Assembly: GCA_902825865.1 (NCBI GenBank)
Contig: CADECX010000018.1
Span: 9,835-53,914 of the forward strand
Length of the DNA stretch: 44,080 nt
Origin: an uncultured Alphaproteobacteria bacterium
GTDB taxonomy: Bacteria > Pseudomonadota > Alphaproteobacteria > Micropepsales > Micropepsaceae
Direction of reading: 5' to 3'
The notes under the pieces are model-generated. The model saw nothing but the letters and a program-made list of their open reading frames with translations, was not told the origin of the DNA and searched no databases. This document shows positions 34,351 through 42,101 of this stretch, piece by piece (position 1 is the stretch's first letter; each line of letters begins with the position of its first letter). The position numbers were made by a program, and so were the translations under genes.

Positions 34351-35007
34351 TTACTTCAGCAGCGTGACCTTCTTCACGATAATCGGCGTCACCGGCTCCT
34401 GCTCGGAAGGCATGGGACCTTTGGTGCCGCCGGTGGGCACAATGCTGATCGCATCCACCACTTCCATGCCCGACTCGACCTGGCCGAACACGGCATAGCC
34501 GGTGGTGTTGCCGGGATCGTCGGCCTTGTGATCCAGCGGCGTGTTGTCGGCTAGGTTGATGAAGAAGTCGGCCGAGGCGCTGTCAGGGGCTTCCATGCGG
34601 CCAAGGGCGACCGCGCCGCGCAAATTTCGGAGGCCATTATTGGCCTCCAACGGCACCGGACCGGGGATGATGCCGCGGCCTTTTCCATTGGCGTCCCAGC
34701 TTCCCATCTGGATCACGAAACCCTTGGCGACCCGGTAGAAGGCGGTGCCGTCATACTGCTTTTTTCTGACATAGCGCATGATGTTGGCGACGCTCTTGGG
34801 CGCGCGCACCGAATCCAGTTGCAGGGTGATGTCGCCCATGGAAGTGGAAATCAGGAGGCGTGGCCCGGTCATGGGCGGGTTGGCGGGGGCAGGGGTTATC
34901 GCCTCCGGCACCGGTGCCGCCGGCTCAGCCGGTGGCGGCTGTTGCTGCTCTTGAGCCAGGGCAGGGGCGGCGAAGAGTAGGGCGAAGGCGAGCAAGGTTT
35001 TGCGCAT
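34351..35007 (-). CDS. Peptidyl-prolyl cis-trans isomerase, cyclophilin type, exported
   Basis: A 218-aa protein with a Sec signal peptide (MRKTLLAFALLFAAPALAQ), a Pro-rich linker to ~55, and a cyclophilin domain. 'GTAFYRVAKGFVIQMGSWDA' corresponds to the FxRVI..F..Q active-site strand; 'GLRNLRGAVALGRMEAPDSA' and 'ADFFINLADNTPLDH' complete it. It catalyses proline isomerisation in periplasmic folding. It converges on ptsN (5 bp) and lies beyond the terminator of the DUF1150 operon, so it is transcribed separately. Confidence 0.92.
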   Translation of the reverse strand: MRKTLLAFALLFAAPALAQEQQQPPPAEPAAPVPEAITPAPANPPMTGPRLLISTSMGDITLQLDSVRAPKSVANIMRYVRKKQYDGTAFYRVAKGFVIQMGSWDANGKGRGIIPGPVPLEANNGLRNLRGAVALGRMEAPDSASADFFINLADNTPLDHKADDPGNTTGYAVFGQVESGMEVVDAISIVPTGGTKGPMPSEQEPVTPIIVKKVTLLK

Positions 35008-35020
35008 GGCCCATACTCTA

Positions 35021-35055
35021 AACAAAAAAGCCGCGGGAGGTTAATCCCGCGGCTT
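35021..35055 (-). terminator. Rho-independent terminator of the hsp20-DUF1150 operon
   Basis: AAGCCGCGGGA (35028-35038) pairs with TCCCGCGGCTT (35045-35055), an 11-bp stem with a 6-nt loop. Read on the minus strand it is followed by a T-rich run (TTTTTTGTT at 35021-35030). It lies 22 bp after the DUF1150 stop. Confidence 0.85.
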
Positions 35056-35076
35056 CCTGTTTTTCGCCTGATCGGC

Positions 35077-35331
35077 TTAATGCAGGCTGACGGGTGTCAG
35101 TTCGTTCTGGACCGCCGCGCCATAGGCGCTGGCATAACCATCGGTGAAGCCCAGCACGCTGCCATCCTCGGCATGCAGAACATAAAGCTTCATGCCGTCG
35201 GGCAGATCGATATTGGCCGGGAGCAGGCCAAGCCGGTGCGCCTCATCGCTGCCCGTGGGCTTGATGTAAGCGATACGTCCCGCCGCAAACTGCCGCTCCT
35301 CATTGTCTTCCATTTCAAATCTGTCCGTCAT
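35077..35331 (-). CDS. DUF1150 family protein
   Basis: An 84-aa acidic protein with the family core 'IAYIKPTGSDEAHRLG' and 'LYVLHAEDGSVLGFTDGYAS'. DUF1150 proteins are small, alphaproteobacterial and of unknown function, usually encoded right behind a small heat-shock gene, as here. Its ATG overlaps the hsp20 stop (ATGA, 35328-35331), so it is translationally coupled and presumably heat-induced. Confidence 0.88.
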   Translation of the reverse strand: MTDRFEMEDNEERQFAAGRIAYIKPTGSDEAHRLGLLPANIDLPDGMKLYVLHAEDGSVLGFTDGYASAYGAAVQNELTPVSLH

Positions 35332-35707
35332 GGTATGTCTCCAGTCTTGATACTCACCACCCTCACACTCGGCTGGACATGCTTGCGGGCCAAATCGATG
35401 CTCAGCAGTCCATTTTGCAACGCGGCAGCAGCCACTTCGATGCCATCGGCGAGCACAAAGCTGCGCAAAAATTGTCGCGCTGCGATGCCGCGATGAAGGA
35501 ACGTTTTGCCGTTAACCTCAGCCTGGCGTCCACGGACCACCAACTGGCAGTCTTCTTCGGTGACGCTGAGCTCGTCCTTGGAGAAGCCCGCCACGGCCAG
35601 GGTGATGCGGATTCCACCGTCCTCCAGGCCTTATTGTAGGGCGGATAGGCGTCGCCTGCGGTGCGGGCGGTGCGTTCGAGCAGCCTCTCCAGATGCTGCC
35701 TGTTCAT
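35328..35707 (-). pseudogene. Small heat-shock protein (Hsp20/IbpA family), frameshifted
   Basis: The alpha-crystallin domain is complete: 'LAVAGFSKDELSVTEEDCQL', 'VVRGRQAE', 'KTFLHRGIAARQFLRSFVLA' and 'AALQNGLLSIDLAR'. The N-terminal part starts at ATG 35707 behind an AAGGAGGG ribosome-binding site and reads 'MNRQHLERLLERTARTAG', then 'DAYPPYN', as in family members. It then leaves frame: the continuation 'EDGGIRITLAVAGF' is in the -1 frame, and a TAA just upstream bars a longer start there. The shift lies at about 35622-35640. Either a base was gained or lost (mutation or sequencing error), or a GTG inside (35594) makes a truncated protein. No slippery heptamer is visible. Confidence 0.8.
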
Positions 35708-35761
35708 GTCCAGCCCTCCTTTGAGCGGCTGTCCGGCTCCCGTCATGGGCCGCCGGTAGAA

Positions 35762-35792
35762 CAGAAATAAGCTGCAGTTGCACCCATTCAAG
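35762..35792 (-). promoter_or_regulatory. Heat-shock (sigma-32) promoter of hsp20
   Basis: On the minus strand, CTTG (35792-35789) is followed after 17 bp by CTTATTTCTG (35771-35762). This fits the alphaproteobacterial RpoH consensus as I recall it: CTTG, 17-18 bp, CYTATNTNNG. Transcription would start near 35755, giving a leader of about 48 nt before the hsp20 ATG. Confidence 0.75.
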
Positions 35793-35854
35793 GTGTGAGA
35801 GCCGCTTTATACAATCGCAAGTTGTAGTTTGGGTAAGATTGCACCGGAGCTGGT

Positions 35855-35872
35855 GGAGGGGCAAAACCCTCC
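35855..35872 (+). promoter_or_regulatory. Hairpin over the ribosome-binding site of pabBC
   Basis: GGAGGG (35855-35860) and CCCTCC (35867-35872) form a perfect 6-bp stem with loop GCAAAA, one base before the ATG at 35874. The only Shine-Dalgarno-like sequence is inside the 5' arm, so the fold would hide it. Alternatively translation starts at the TTG at 35829, upstream of the stem. Confidence 0.45.
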
Positions 35873-35873
35873 C

Positions 35874-37556
35874 ATGCTGGTCATCCTGGACGACGGCCCC
35901 CGCCGGGTCTTTTCCGAACCCCTGGCGGTCATCACGGCCGATACAATCGACCAGGTGCCCGCCGCCCTGGCGGCGGTCCAGAGCGCCCTGGACCAAGGGC
36001 GCCATGTTGCGGGCTGGCTGGGCTACGAGCTGGGCTATGCCCTGGAGCCTCGGCTGGCGCCACAGCAAGTGCCGGGACCATTGCTGCGGCTGGGCGTGTT
36101 CGGCCCGCCCGGCGAGAAGGCCCCACCCGTCTTTGGCCGCGCCTATGCCGGGCCGCTGCGTCCCGAATGGAAAGCGGGCGACTATGAAAGCCGTTTTTCG
36201 CGGGTGAAGGACTATATCGCCGCAGGCGACATCTATCAGGCCAATCTGAGTTTTCGCGCCCGCTTCGCGTTCGCGGGCGACCCGCGCGGCTTGTACGAAC
36301 AGCTTCTGCCGCAAAGCGGCGCGGCGCATTGCGGCTATATCGACTGCGGCCCGCATATCCTCAGCCTGTCGCCGGAACTGTTCTTCGATCTGTCCGCCGG
36401 CGGCGCGATCACCGTGCGTCCGATGAAAGGGACTTATCCAAGAAAGGCAGGCGCCGTCGAGGACGTTGCCGCGCGGGCAGCCTTGGCGGCCAGCGAAAAA
36501 GACCGCGCCGAAAATCTGATGATCGTGGATCTGATCCGCAATGATCTTAGCCGCATTGCCGAGCCGGGGAGCGTCGAGGTCCGTGATCTGTTCAAGGTCG
36601 AGACCTATCCCACCCTGCACACCATGGTTTCCACCGTCACCGCGCAGAAACGCGCCGGGGCCGGTGTGGCCGATATTCTGCGGGCGCTGTTTCCCTGCGG
36701 CTCGGTGACGGGTGCGCCCAAGATCCGCGCCATGGAAATTCTGCGCCAATTGGAATCCAGCCCGCGCGGCGCCTATTGCGGCGCGATTGGCCATTTTGCC
36801 CCGGACGGTTCGGCGCGGTTCAATGTCGCCATTCGCACCCTGACCGTGTGGGGGGATGAGGGTGAGCTGGGGATCGGCGGCGGGGTGGTGCAGGATTCCG
36901 AGGCGGCCGGCGAATATGCCGAATGCCTGCTCAAGGCGCGTTTCTTCGAAACCGCTCGCCGCCCGCTCGAGCTAATCGAAACCCTAAGATGGGAAAGTGG
37001 ATTCTCACGACTGGCCGCGCATCTTGCGCGCATGGAAAGTTCGGCGCGTGTTTTTGGCCTGGCGTTTGACCGCGATGCAGTGACCAGCGCCCTGGAAAAA
37101 GCGGTCGCGGGAAAGCAAGGCGCTTTGCGAGTGCGGCTGACCCTGAATGAAGCAGGTCTGCATGACGCCACGGCGCATGATCTGCCCTTCAATCCACCCC
37201 GTTGGACCTATGCGATCTCGCCGCAAAGGAGCGATAGCCGCGACATGTTCCTGCGTCACAAGACCAACTGGCGCGATCTTTACGAGAGCGAAGTGAAACG
37301 GCTGGGCACTGACGAGGTTGTTTTCGTCAATGAACGCGGCGAACTCACCGAAGGCGCACGGAGCAATATCTTTGTCGTGCGCGACGGTAAGCTGCTGACC
37401 CCTCCGCTGGAGGCCGGGGTTCTGGATGGCCGTTTGCGCGCGGAACTGATCGCGCAAGGCAAGGCACACGAAGCCGGGCTGACGCCGGACGATCTCAAGG
37501 GCGAAGTTTATTTTGGCAATTCACTGCGCGGGTTGATACCGGCCAAGCGCGTCTAG
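35874..37556 (+). CDS. pabB: Aminodeoxychorismate synthase component I fused to aminodeoxychorismate lyase-like domain (PabB-PabC)
   Basis: A 560-aa fusion for p-aminobenzoate (folate) synthesis. Residues ~1-370 are the chorismate-using PabB part: 'AGWLGYELGYALEPRL', 'YIAAGDIYQANLSFRAR', 'ITVRPMKGTYPRKAG', 'ENLMIVDLIRNDLSRIAEPG' and 'FPCGSVTGAPKIRAMEIL'. Residues ~375-560 are a PLP fold-type IV (PabC-like) domain with 'FLRHKTNWRDLYE' (PLP lysine), 'DEVVFVNERGELTEGARSNI' and 'PLEAGVLDGRLRAELI'. It would make aminodeoxychorismate and cleave it to p-aminobenzoate and pyruvate; the amidotransferase PabA must lie elsewhere. The fused form is common in proteobacteria. The ATG at 35874 is preferred on family N-termini. 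Confidence 0.92.
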   Translation: MLVILDDGPRRVFSEPLAVITADTIDQVPAALAAVQSALDQGRHVAGWLGYELGYALEPRLAPQQVPGPLLRLGVFGPPGEKAPPVFGRAYAGPLRPEWKAGDYESRFSRVKDYIAAGDIYQANLSFRARFAFAGDPRGLYEQLLPQSGAAHCGYIDCGPHILSLSPELFFDLSAGGAITVRPMKGTYPRKAGAVEDVAARAALAASEKDRAENLMIVDLIRNDLSRIAEPGSVEVRDLFKVETYPTLHTMVSTVTAQKRAGAGVADILRALFPCGSVTGAPKIRAMEILRQLESSPRGAYCGAIGHFAPDGSARFNVAIRTLTVWGDEGELGIGGGVVQDSEAAGEYAECLLKARFFETARRPLELIETLRWESGFSRLAAHLARMESSARVFGLAFDRDAVTSALEKAVAGKQGALRVRLTLNEAGLHDATAHDLPFNPPRWTYAISPQRSDSRDMFLRHKTNWRDLYESEVKRLGTDEVVFVNERGELTEGARSNIFVVRDGKLLTPPLEAGVLDGRLRAELIAQGKAHEAGLTPDDLKGEVYFGNSLRGLIPAKRV

Positions 37557-37897
37557 TTTTTTGCCGCAAGGGCCGAAATCTGCGCGACGCTTTGGGGAAC
37601 CACCCAGCCGCCTACCTCGGTCAAGCGGTCCGCCGCGATGTCAGCTTTGACGGCCGTGTCCAGCCCGCCGGATTTGAGCACCGGCCGCAATTTTTCCGCC
37701 AGGTCGTTTGCATCCGCCATCCCTGCAACAGCAGCGCCGAAGCGCGCCGCCTGTTCGCGGTCGGTCAAGGCCGCCAGGACGTCATCATAAGGCGTCGGCG
37801 GGTAATGTTTCACGAACAGGTCGGTGAAACGGTAGAGCCCGGCAGCCACCGCCGCGCCAGCCGCCGCTAAACCAACGATTAGTGCCCGTCGCCTCAT
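37553..37897 (-). CDS. Small exported partner protein of the GMC oxidoreductase
   Basis: A 114-aa protein starting 'MRRRALIVGLAAAGAAVAAG', a twin-arginine-like or membrane-anchor leader, followed by 'YPPTPYDDVLAALTDREQAA' and a helical body ending 'GGWVVPQSVAQISALAA'. Its ATG overlaps the stop of the GMC gene (37894-37897), so the two are coupled. By analogy with gluconate dehydrogenase, where a small subunit carries the Tat signal for the flavoprotein, it may escort or anchor the GMC enzyme. That is inference, as sequence likeness to the known small subunit is not obvious. Confidence 0.72.
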   Translation of the reverse strand: MRRRALIVGLAAAGAAVAAGLYRFTDLFVKHYPPTPYDDVLAALTDREQAARFGAAVAGMADANDLAEKLRPVLKSGGLDTAVKADIAADRLTEVGGWVVPQSVAQISALAAKN

Positions 37898-39414
37898 GCC
37901 GTCACCTTTTTCAGATGATCCGCCAGCCGCAAGGTGAGGGCGATCAGATTCATGGTGGGATTGGAAGCGCCGTAGGTGGGAAATACCGAACTGCCCGCGA
38001 TATAGAGATTGCTCAACCCATGCACCCGGCTGTCGGCATTGACGACGCCCTGTTTGGGATCGGCATGCATGCGGGTGGTGCCGACATGGTGATGGCCCCA
38101 GTCCATGGTCTTCATCCAATCGTCGCGGCTATGCTTGTCGATCCGCAGCATGCCGGTGCCGCTGGCCAGCAACTGCCGTCCCATTTCCCCAAGCGTGCGG
38201 CGATAGCGGGCGAATTCCTCGTCGGCGATGCGCATTTCAAGCTTAAGGCGCGGCAGGCCCAGCGAGTCTTTTTCGCCTGTGAGCGTCAGGCGGCGATCAG
38301 GATCTGGTGTCAGCTCCATGCCGCAGCCCAGCGAATAGGCCTTGGCGTTCGAAGCATCGACGCCCAATGCGATCGCCGTGGTGACCACGGCGGCCTTGCC
38401 CAAGTCATCCAACTCGATCGGCTGCTCGATGGTGCTGAGCGAGCCCGCGACCTGGGCGCTGCGGCAGAAGGCGGCGGTGGGCGCAAAAGTGGCGCGCATG
38501 ATGGCGCCGTCGTCCAGTTTCTGGTTGCTGCCGTAGAAGGGAGCAAGGGGGCCGGCGAAAGACACCAACGTGGCGACGTCGCGCGGAATGGGATTGTCGG
38601 CGAAGAAGCGGCCGACCAGATCGTTCTGGTTGCCCACCCCGGCCTTCATCACATCATTGGAGGCCAGCAGCAGCCGCGCATTCTCCATGCCGCCGGCCGC
38701 CAGAACCACGAAGCGCGGCCTCACGGTGAAGCGCTTGCCCGCCCCGCCATTGGATTCGAAAGTCGCCACATCCAGCCTTTCCACCCTCCTGGCGTCCGGC
38801 GACAGGCGGATGGCGGTGATGTTGGCCTGCAGCAGCGGCGTGATGTTGGCGGCACGCGTGAGCTCGTCCTTGTAGCGCTTGCCGAACTGGGTCGGCAGCA
38901 CGTCGCCGCGCATCTTGGAAAACTGGAACCAGCTGGTGTAGAGCCCGCCCTTGCCCAGCGGCAGCACCGAGCCCCTGGAGGCGGTTTCCGCGTCGCCCTT
39001 CTGGTCGTAGATCCAGGGACCGGCTTCCACCAGCGCCTGCGCGCGCGGAAAATAGGGCTCCAGCGCCTTGCGCGGGAAGGGCCATCCGGAATGCGGCATC
39101 CAGCTGCGCGCTTCAAAATCGATCTCGTCCATCGGCCGGCACCAGCCGCCCCAATGATTGGTGCCGCCGCCGAGAAACCGCAGCCGCCCCGCATCCAGCG
39201 CGATGTAGCTCTGTTCGCCGATGGATCCGGCATACATTTTCTGGTTCTGGGACTCGAAATTCTCGCCGCCGGATTCCAGCAACAGGATGTTCAGCTTGGT
39301 GCCGGCCAGCGACAGCGCCAGGCTGATGCCCGCCGGACCGCCGCCGATAATGGCGAGATCGGGCTCCAGCACCGTGGCCGTGTCGAGCGTGCGGGCGTCT
39401 CTAAAACCGGTCAA
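37894..39414 (-). CDS. GMC family FAD-dependent oxidoreductase
   Basis: A 506-aa flavoprotein of the glucose-methanol-choline family. The FAD motif 'DLAIIGGGPAGISLALSLAG' is at residues ~19-38. 'RLRFLGGGTNHWGGWCRPMD' is the FAD/substrate segment. The catalytic His is in 'HHHVGTTRMHADP', and the C-terminal FAD contact is 'SVFPTYGASNPTMNLIALTL'. It probably oxidises an alcohol or sugar. It starts at TTG 39414 (MTGFRDARTLDTATVLEPD), which fits the family N-terminus; no ATG is available. It has no signal of its own, consistent with export with its small partner. Confidence 0.9.
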   Translation of the reverse strand: MTGFRDARTLDTATVLEPDLAIIGGGPAGISLALSLAGTKLNILLLESGGENFESQNQKMYAGSIGEQSYIALDAGRLRFLGGGTNHWGGWCRPMDEIDFEARSWMPHSGWPFPRKALEPYFPRAQALVEAGPWIYDQKGDAETASRGSVLPLGKGGLYTSWFQFSKMRGDVLPTQFGKRYKDELTRAANITPLLQANITAIRLSPDARRVERLDVATFESNGGAGKRFTVRPRFVVLAAGGMENARLLLASNDVMKAGVGNQNDLVGRFFADNPIPRDVATLVSFAGPLAPFYGSNQKLDDGAIMRATFAPTAAFCRSAQVAGSLSTIEQPIELDDLGKAAVVTTAIALGVDASNAKAYSLGCGMELTPDPDRRLTLTGEKDSLGLPRLKLEMRIADEEFARYRRTLGEMGRQLLASGTGMLRIDKHSRDDWMKTMDWGHHHVGTTRMHADPKQGVVNADSRVHGLSNLYIAGSSVFPTYGASNPTMNLIALTLRLADHLKKVTA

Positions 39415-39502
39415 AAGCGTTATCCGTGGCGGCGGCTCAATTTAGCCTGCGGTATCAAAGCCTGTCTTGTCCCAATTGTGTTCGAAAACCAGGGACCAGC
39501 AG

Positions 39503-40207
39503 CTAAACGTCCTCGCTATGGCCAATACTAAAACCGCCATCGACCGCGATCGCCTGACCGGTGATCCAGGAGGCCTGGTCGGACATCAGGAACAGCGCCA
39601 TATGGGCGATATCCTCCGGGGTTCCCATCCGGCCCAGCGGGTGCAGCCCCGTCAGCTTGGCGCGGCGCTCCGGTGTGATGGTGGCCAAAAGCGGGGTGTC
39701 GACGAAACCGGGACAGAGGCAATTCACCCGCACTTTGTCGGCAGCATAGTCCAGCGCCATGTTGCGGGTCAGCGACAGGATCGCGCCCTTGCTGGCGGTG
39801 TAGGCGGCGCGGTTGCGCAGGCCGGTGGTCGCCACACCCGAGGACAGATGCAGGATCGATCCGCCATAGGCGCGCAGATGGGGCAGGGCATATTTCGAAA
39901 CCAGAAAAGCGCCGCGGACATTGACCGCCATCACCGCGTCGAAATCGGCCATGTCGGTATCTTCGACCGTGGCGCGGCGCGCGATGCCGGCGCTGTTGAC
40001 CACCGCATGCAGGCGCGGCAGGCCGGACAAAGCGCGCTTGACCTGGTCTTCGTCGGTAATGTCGCAGATGCGGCTGATCTCAAAGGGCGCCGTGACCCGG
40101 TCGATGGCGGTGATGGCGGCGCCTTCCGCCTGAGCGGCCTGGGCGATGGCCAGCCCCAGGCCCGAGGCGGCACCCGTCACCAGCACGTGTTTTCCGGAAA
40201 ATCGCAT
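39503..40207 (-). CDS. Short-chain dehydrogenase/reductase
   Basis: A 234-aa classical SDR: the cofactor motif 'TGAASGLG' (11-18), 'NSAG' (71-74), and the catalytic triad S123, Y136, K140 ('YTASKGAILSLTRNMAL'). The C-terminus 'SWITGQAIAVDGGFSIG' is typical. The substrate is unknown. The start codon lies inside a strong 12-bp hairpin (40204-40230), which could limit translation. The upstream SDR gene is 45 bp away on the same strand. Confidence 0.92.
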   Translation of the reverse strand: MRFSGKHVLVTGAASGLGLAIAQAAQAEGAAITAIDRVTAPFEISRICDITDEDQVKRALSGLPRLHAVVNSAGIARRATVEDTDMADFDAVMAVNVRGAFLVSKYALPHLRAYGGSILHLSSGVATTGLRNRAAYTASKGAILSLTRNMALDYAADKVRVNCLCPGFVDTPLLATITPERRAKLTGLHPLGRMGTPEDIAHMALFLMSDQASWITGQAIAVDGGFSIGHSEDV

Positions 40208-40230
40208 GCCCCGTCATAGACGGGGCATGC
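40204..40230 (-). promoter_or_regulatory. 12-bp perfect hairpin containing the SDR start codon
   Basis: GCATGCCCCGTC (40204-40215) pairs with GACGGGGCATGC (40219-40230) around a 3-nt loop. The minus-strand ATG (40207-40205) and the only ribosome-binding-like G-run (GGGG) are both in one arm. There is no T-run right after it, so a classical terminator is unlikely; a translational block or transcript-stability element is more plausible. Confidence 0.5.
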
Positions 40231-40252
40231 CGATTATTCAACGTGCCGGCGT

Positions 40253-41002
40253 TTAGCGATGTCCGCCGGAGGCGGAGATTCTTTCCCCCGTCAGCCAGGC
40301 GGAGTCATTGCTGGCCAGGAACACCGCCACCTTGGCGACATCCTCGGGCTGGCCGATGCGGCCCAGCGGCGCGCTGGCTTCGACATTCTTCTGAAAGTCG
40401 CTGCCGATGAAACCGGCCGTGTGGGTGCCTTCGCTTTCCACCATGCCGGGATTGATCGCATTGACCCGGATCTTGCGCGGCCCCAGTTCCGTCGCCAGCA
40501 CCTGGGTGATGGTGTCCAGCGCGCCCTTGGTGCCGGCATAGATCGCGGAGCCGGGAATGCCCATGCGGCTGACAATGGAAGAAATGTTGATCACGCTGCC
40601 GCCGTCCGGCCCGAACAAAGCAAGCGCCTCGCGCGTGGTCTGCAACGGCCCCAGCACATTGATGCCGAACTGGCGCTGATAATCCGCCTCGGTGGTTTCT
40701 TCCAGGGTTGCGAATTTGTAGACGCCGGCATTGTTGACCAGCACGTCCAGCTTGCCGAAAGCCTTGCGGGTTTCCTCGAACAGATGCTTCACATCCGCCG
40801 ATTTCGAAACATCACCCTTGACGGCCACCGCCTTGCCGCCCTTGGCCTTGATGTCGGCCACCGCTTTTTCCGCGCCGGCCTTGTCGGAGGCGTAATTCAC
40901 CACCACCGCGGCGCCGGCGGCGCCCAAAGCGCGGGCGATGCCCGCGCCGATACCCTTGGAAGCCCCGGTCACCACTGCCACTTTGCCTTGAAGATTGCTC
41001 AT
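40253..41002 (-). CDS. Short-chain dehydrogenase/reductase (3-oxoacyl-ACP reductase/glucose dehydrogenase-like)
   Basis: A 249-aa classical SDR with 'VVTGASKGIGAGIARALG', 'NNAG' (90-93), catalytic S142, Y155, K159 ('YAGTKGALDTITQVLATELG') and 'VRVNAINPGMVESEG'. It prefers NADP(H) by the Asn-Tyr after beta-2 (VVVNYASD), an inference from family rules. The substrate is unknown. It is the first gene of a two-SDR set on the minus strand. Confidence 0.92.
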   Translation of the reverse strand: MSNLQGKVAVVTGASKGIGAGIARALGAAGAAVVVNYASDKAGAEKAVADIKAKGGKAVAVKGDVSKSADVKHLFEETRKAFGKLDVLVNNAGVYKFATLEETTEADYQRQFGINVLGPLQTTREALALFGPDGGSVINISSIVSRMGIPGSAIYAGTKGALDTITQVLATELGPRKIRVNAINPGMVESEGTHTAGFIGSDFQKNVEASAPLGRIGQPEDVAKVAVFLASNDSAWLTGERISASGGHR

Positions 41003-41158
41003 ATCCGTCTCCTGTTCAATTCGATAGTTCGATGAACATCGTAATGATGGGCGGGGCTTTCAAGGGGGAGACGCCGATTGTGCCCGCACCCGGTAAGTTT
41101 GTCGCAATTCCGTCAAAATAACAGGTAAAAGAGGTGCTTAGGGGATTACAGGCAAGCG

Positions 41159-41470
41159 ATGCGATTTTTCAGACTTTTCGCCTACATGGCTTTTTTGGCG
41201 GCGTTTTCCGCCGGGTCCTGTGCCCAGGCAGCGGAGGCCATCGCTTCGACCCGCGCCGCGGCGGCTACCAAGCCACGGGAGGCGGGTCCGCTCAAGCCCG
41301 GCCGCACGGCGGGAGTCAAAGGGGCGCAACAAGCGCGCACCGGTTTGGCCCTCATTGGGGCTGGCGCCATCATCGCGGTGGTTGTGGTGGCCGCCGGCAG
41401 TAGTGGCGGCGGCGGTGGTCCCAGCGCCCAGAGCAATATGAATTTCGCGCCGGCAACGACGTCTCCGTAA
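41159..41470 (+). CDS. Small exported membrane-anchored protein of unknown function
   Basis: A 103-aa protein with a signal peptide (to about 'SCAQAAEA'), a Lys/Arg-rich spacer, and one hydrophobic helix 'TGLALIGAGAIIAVVVVAAG' followed by a Gly/Ser tail. I recognise no family. It is divergent from the SDR gene across 156 bp. Coding is supported by the ordered signal-spacer-helix layout. Confidence 0.6.
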   Translation: MRFFRLFAYMAFLAAFSAGSCAQAAEAIASTRAAAATKPREAGPLKPGRTAGVKGAQQARTGLALIGAGAIIAVVVVAAGSSGGGGGPSAQSNMNFAPATTSP

Positions 41471-41569
41471 CCCCTCCGATCCGGCCTGCGCGCCTGACGG
41501 CGCTTGGCGTTCGATTGGCTTGGCCACCAACCTCACTCTTCGCAACTTTGCCGTGGTGCTCGGCGTCCA

Positions 41570-41661
41570 TACGCTGTCGCTATGGACCCTGCGCGCCACG
41601 GCGTTGCTACGGCCACCCCGGCTCGCGCGGCTCACTGCGCGCGCCCACTACGCTGTCGCTA
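41570..41661. repeat. Direct repeat TACGCTGTCGCTA in a non-coding stretch
   Basis: The 13-mer occurs at 41570-41582 and 41649-41661. The 248-bp gap 41471-41718 around it is GC-rich and otherwise featureless; a related GCGCTGTCGCGCGCTA lies at 41692-41707. It may be a degenerate intergenic repeat. Confidence 0.4.
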
Positions 41662-41718
41662 AGGCGCCGCGCCGCTTCGCCCCCTTCCTGCGCGCTGTCG
41701 CGCGCTAAGGGGAGGTCG

Positions 41719-42003
41719 CTATATTTTTGCGAGTTGCGCCAGATAGGCGTCCAGCACCGGGCGATTCAGGCTGAGTTTCATGAATTTGCCCTGGCGCGCG
41801 ATGGTCACCAGTCCGGCATTCTCCAATTCCTTGATGTGATGGGAGAGGGTGGCCGGCGTCACCTTTTGGTGTTCCTGCAAATCGCTGCAGCCGGTGGTGC
41901 CGTCACAGGAACCGACCTGTTTGAGAATTTCCACCCGGCGCGGTTCGGCGAGGGCCTTGGCGACAAGTTCAAATTGACGCGGTGTGAGTTTGGGATTTGC
42001 CAT
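41719..42003 (-). CDS. ArsR family transcriptional regulator
   Basis: A 94-aa winged-helix repressor: 'KALAEPRRVEILKQVG' (first helices), 'SDLQEHQKVTPATLSHHIKE' (recognition helix) and 'LENAGLVTIARQGKFMKLSL' (wing). A Cys-containing 'GSCDGTTGCSD' before the recognition helix might bind metal or sense redox, but the classical ELCVC site is missing. It is divergent from the repeat-protein gene at 42102 (98 bp) and may control it or itself. The start at 42003 fits the family. Confidence 0.9.
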   Translation of the reverse strand: MANPKLTPRQFELVAKALAEPRRVEILKQVGSCDGTTGCSDLQEHQKVTPATLSHHIKELENAGLVTIARQGKFMKLSLNRPVLDAYLAQLAKI

Positions 42004-42101
42004 GCCCCCAAAATGGCCTCCCGGGGCCCGCGATACAAGCGGCCCCCGCCAGGTTAGCATGGCGGTGTTCGCTTGGCTGGCGGACCCCATGGGAGGGCAG
42101 C

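Noticed and set aside
35621..35640. Programmed -1 frameshift in hsp20
   Set aside because: No X-XXY-YYZ slippery heptamer and no clear downstream pseudoknot; a point indel is the simpler reading.
37882..39531. 549-codon open frame on the plus strand
   Set aside because: Antisense to the GMC oxidoreductase, whose FAD and catalytic motifs are intact.
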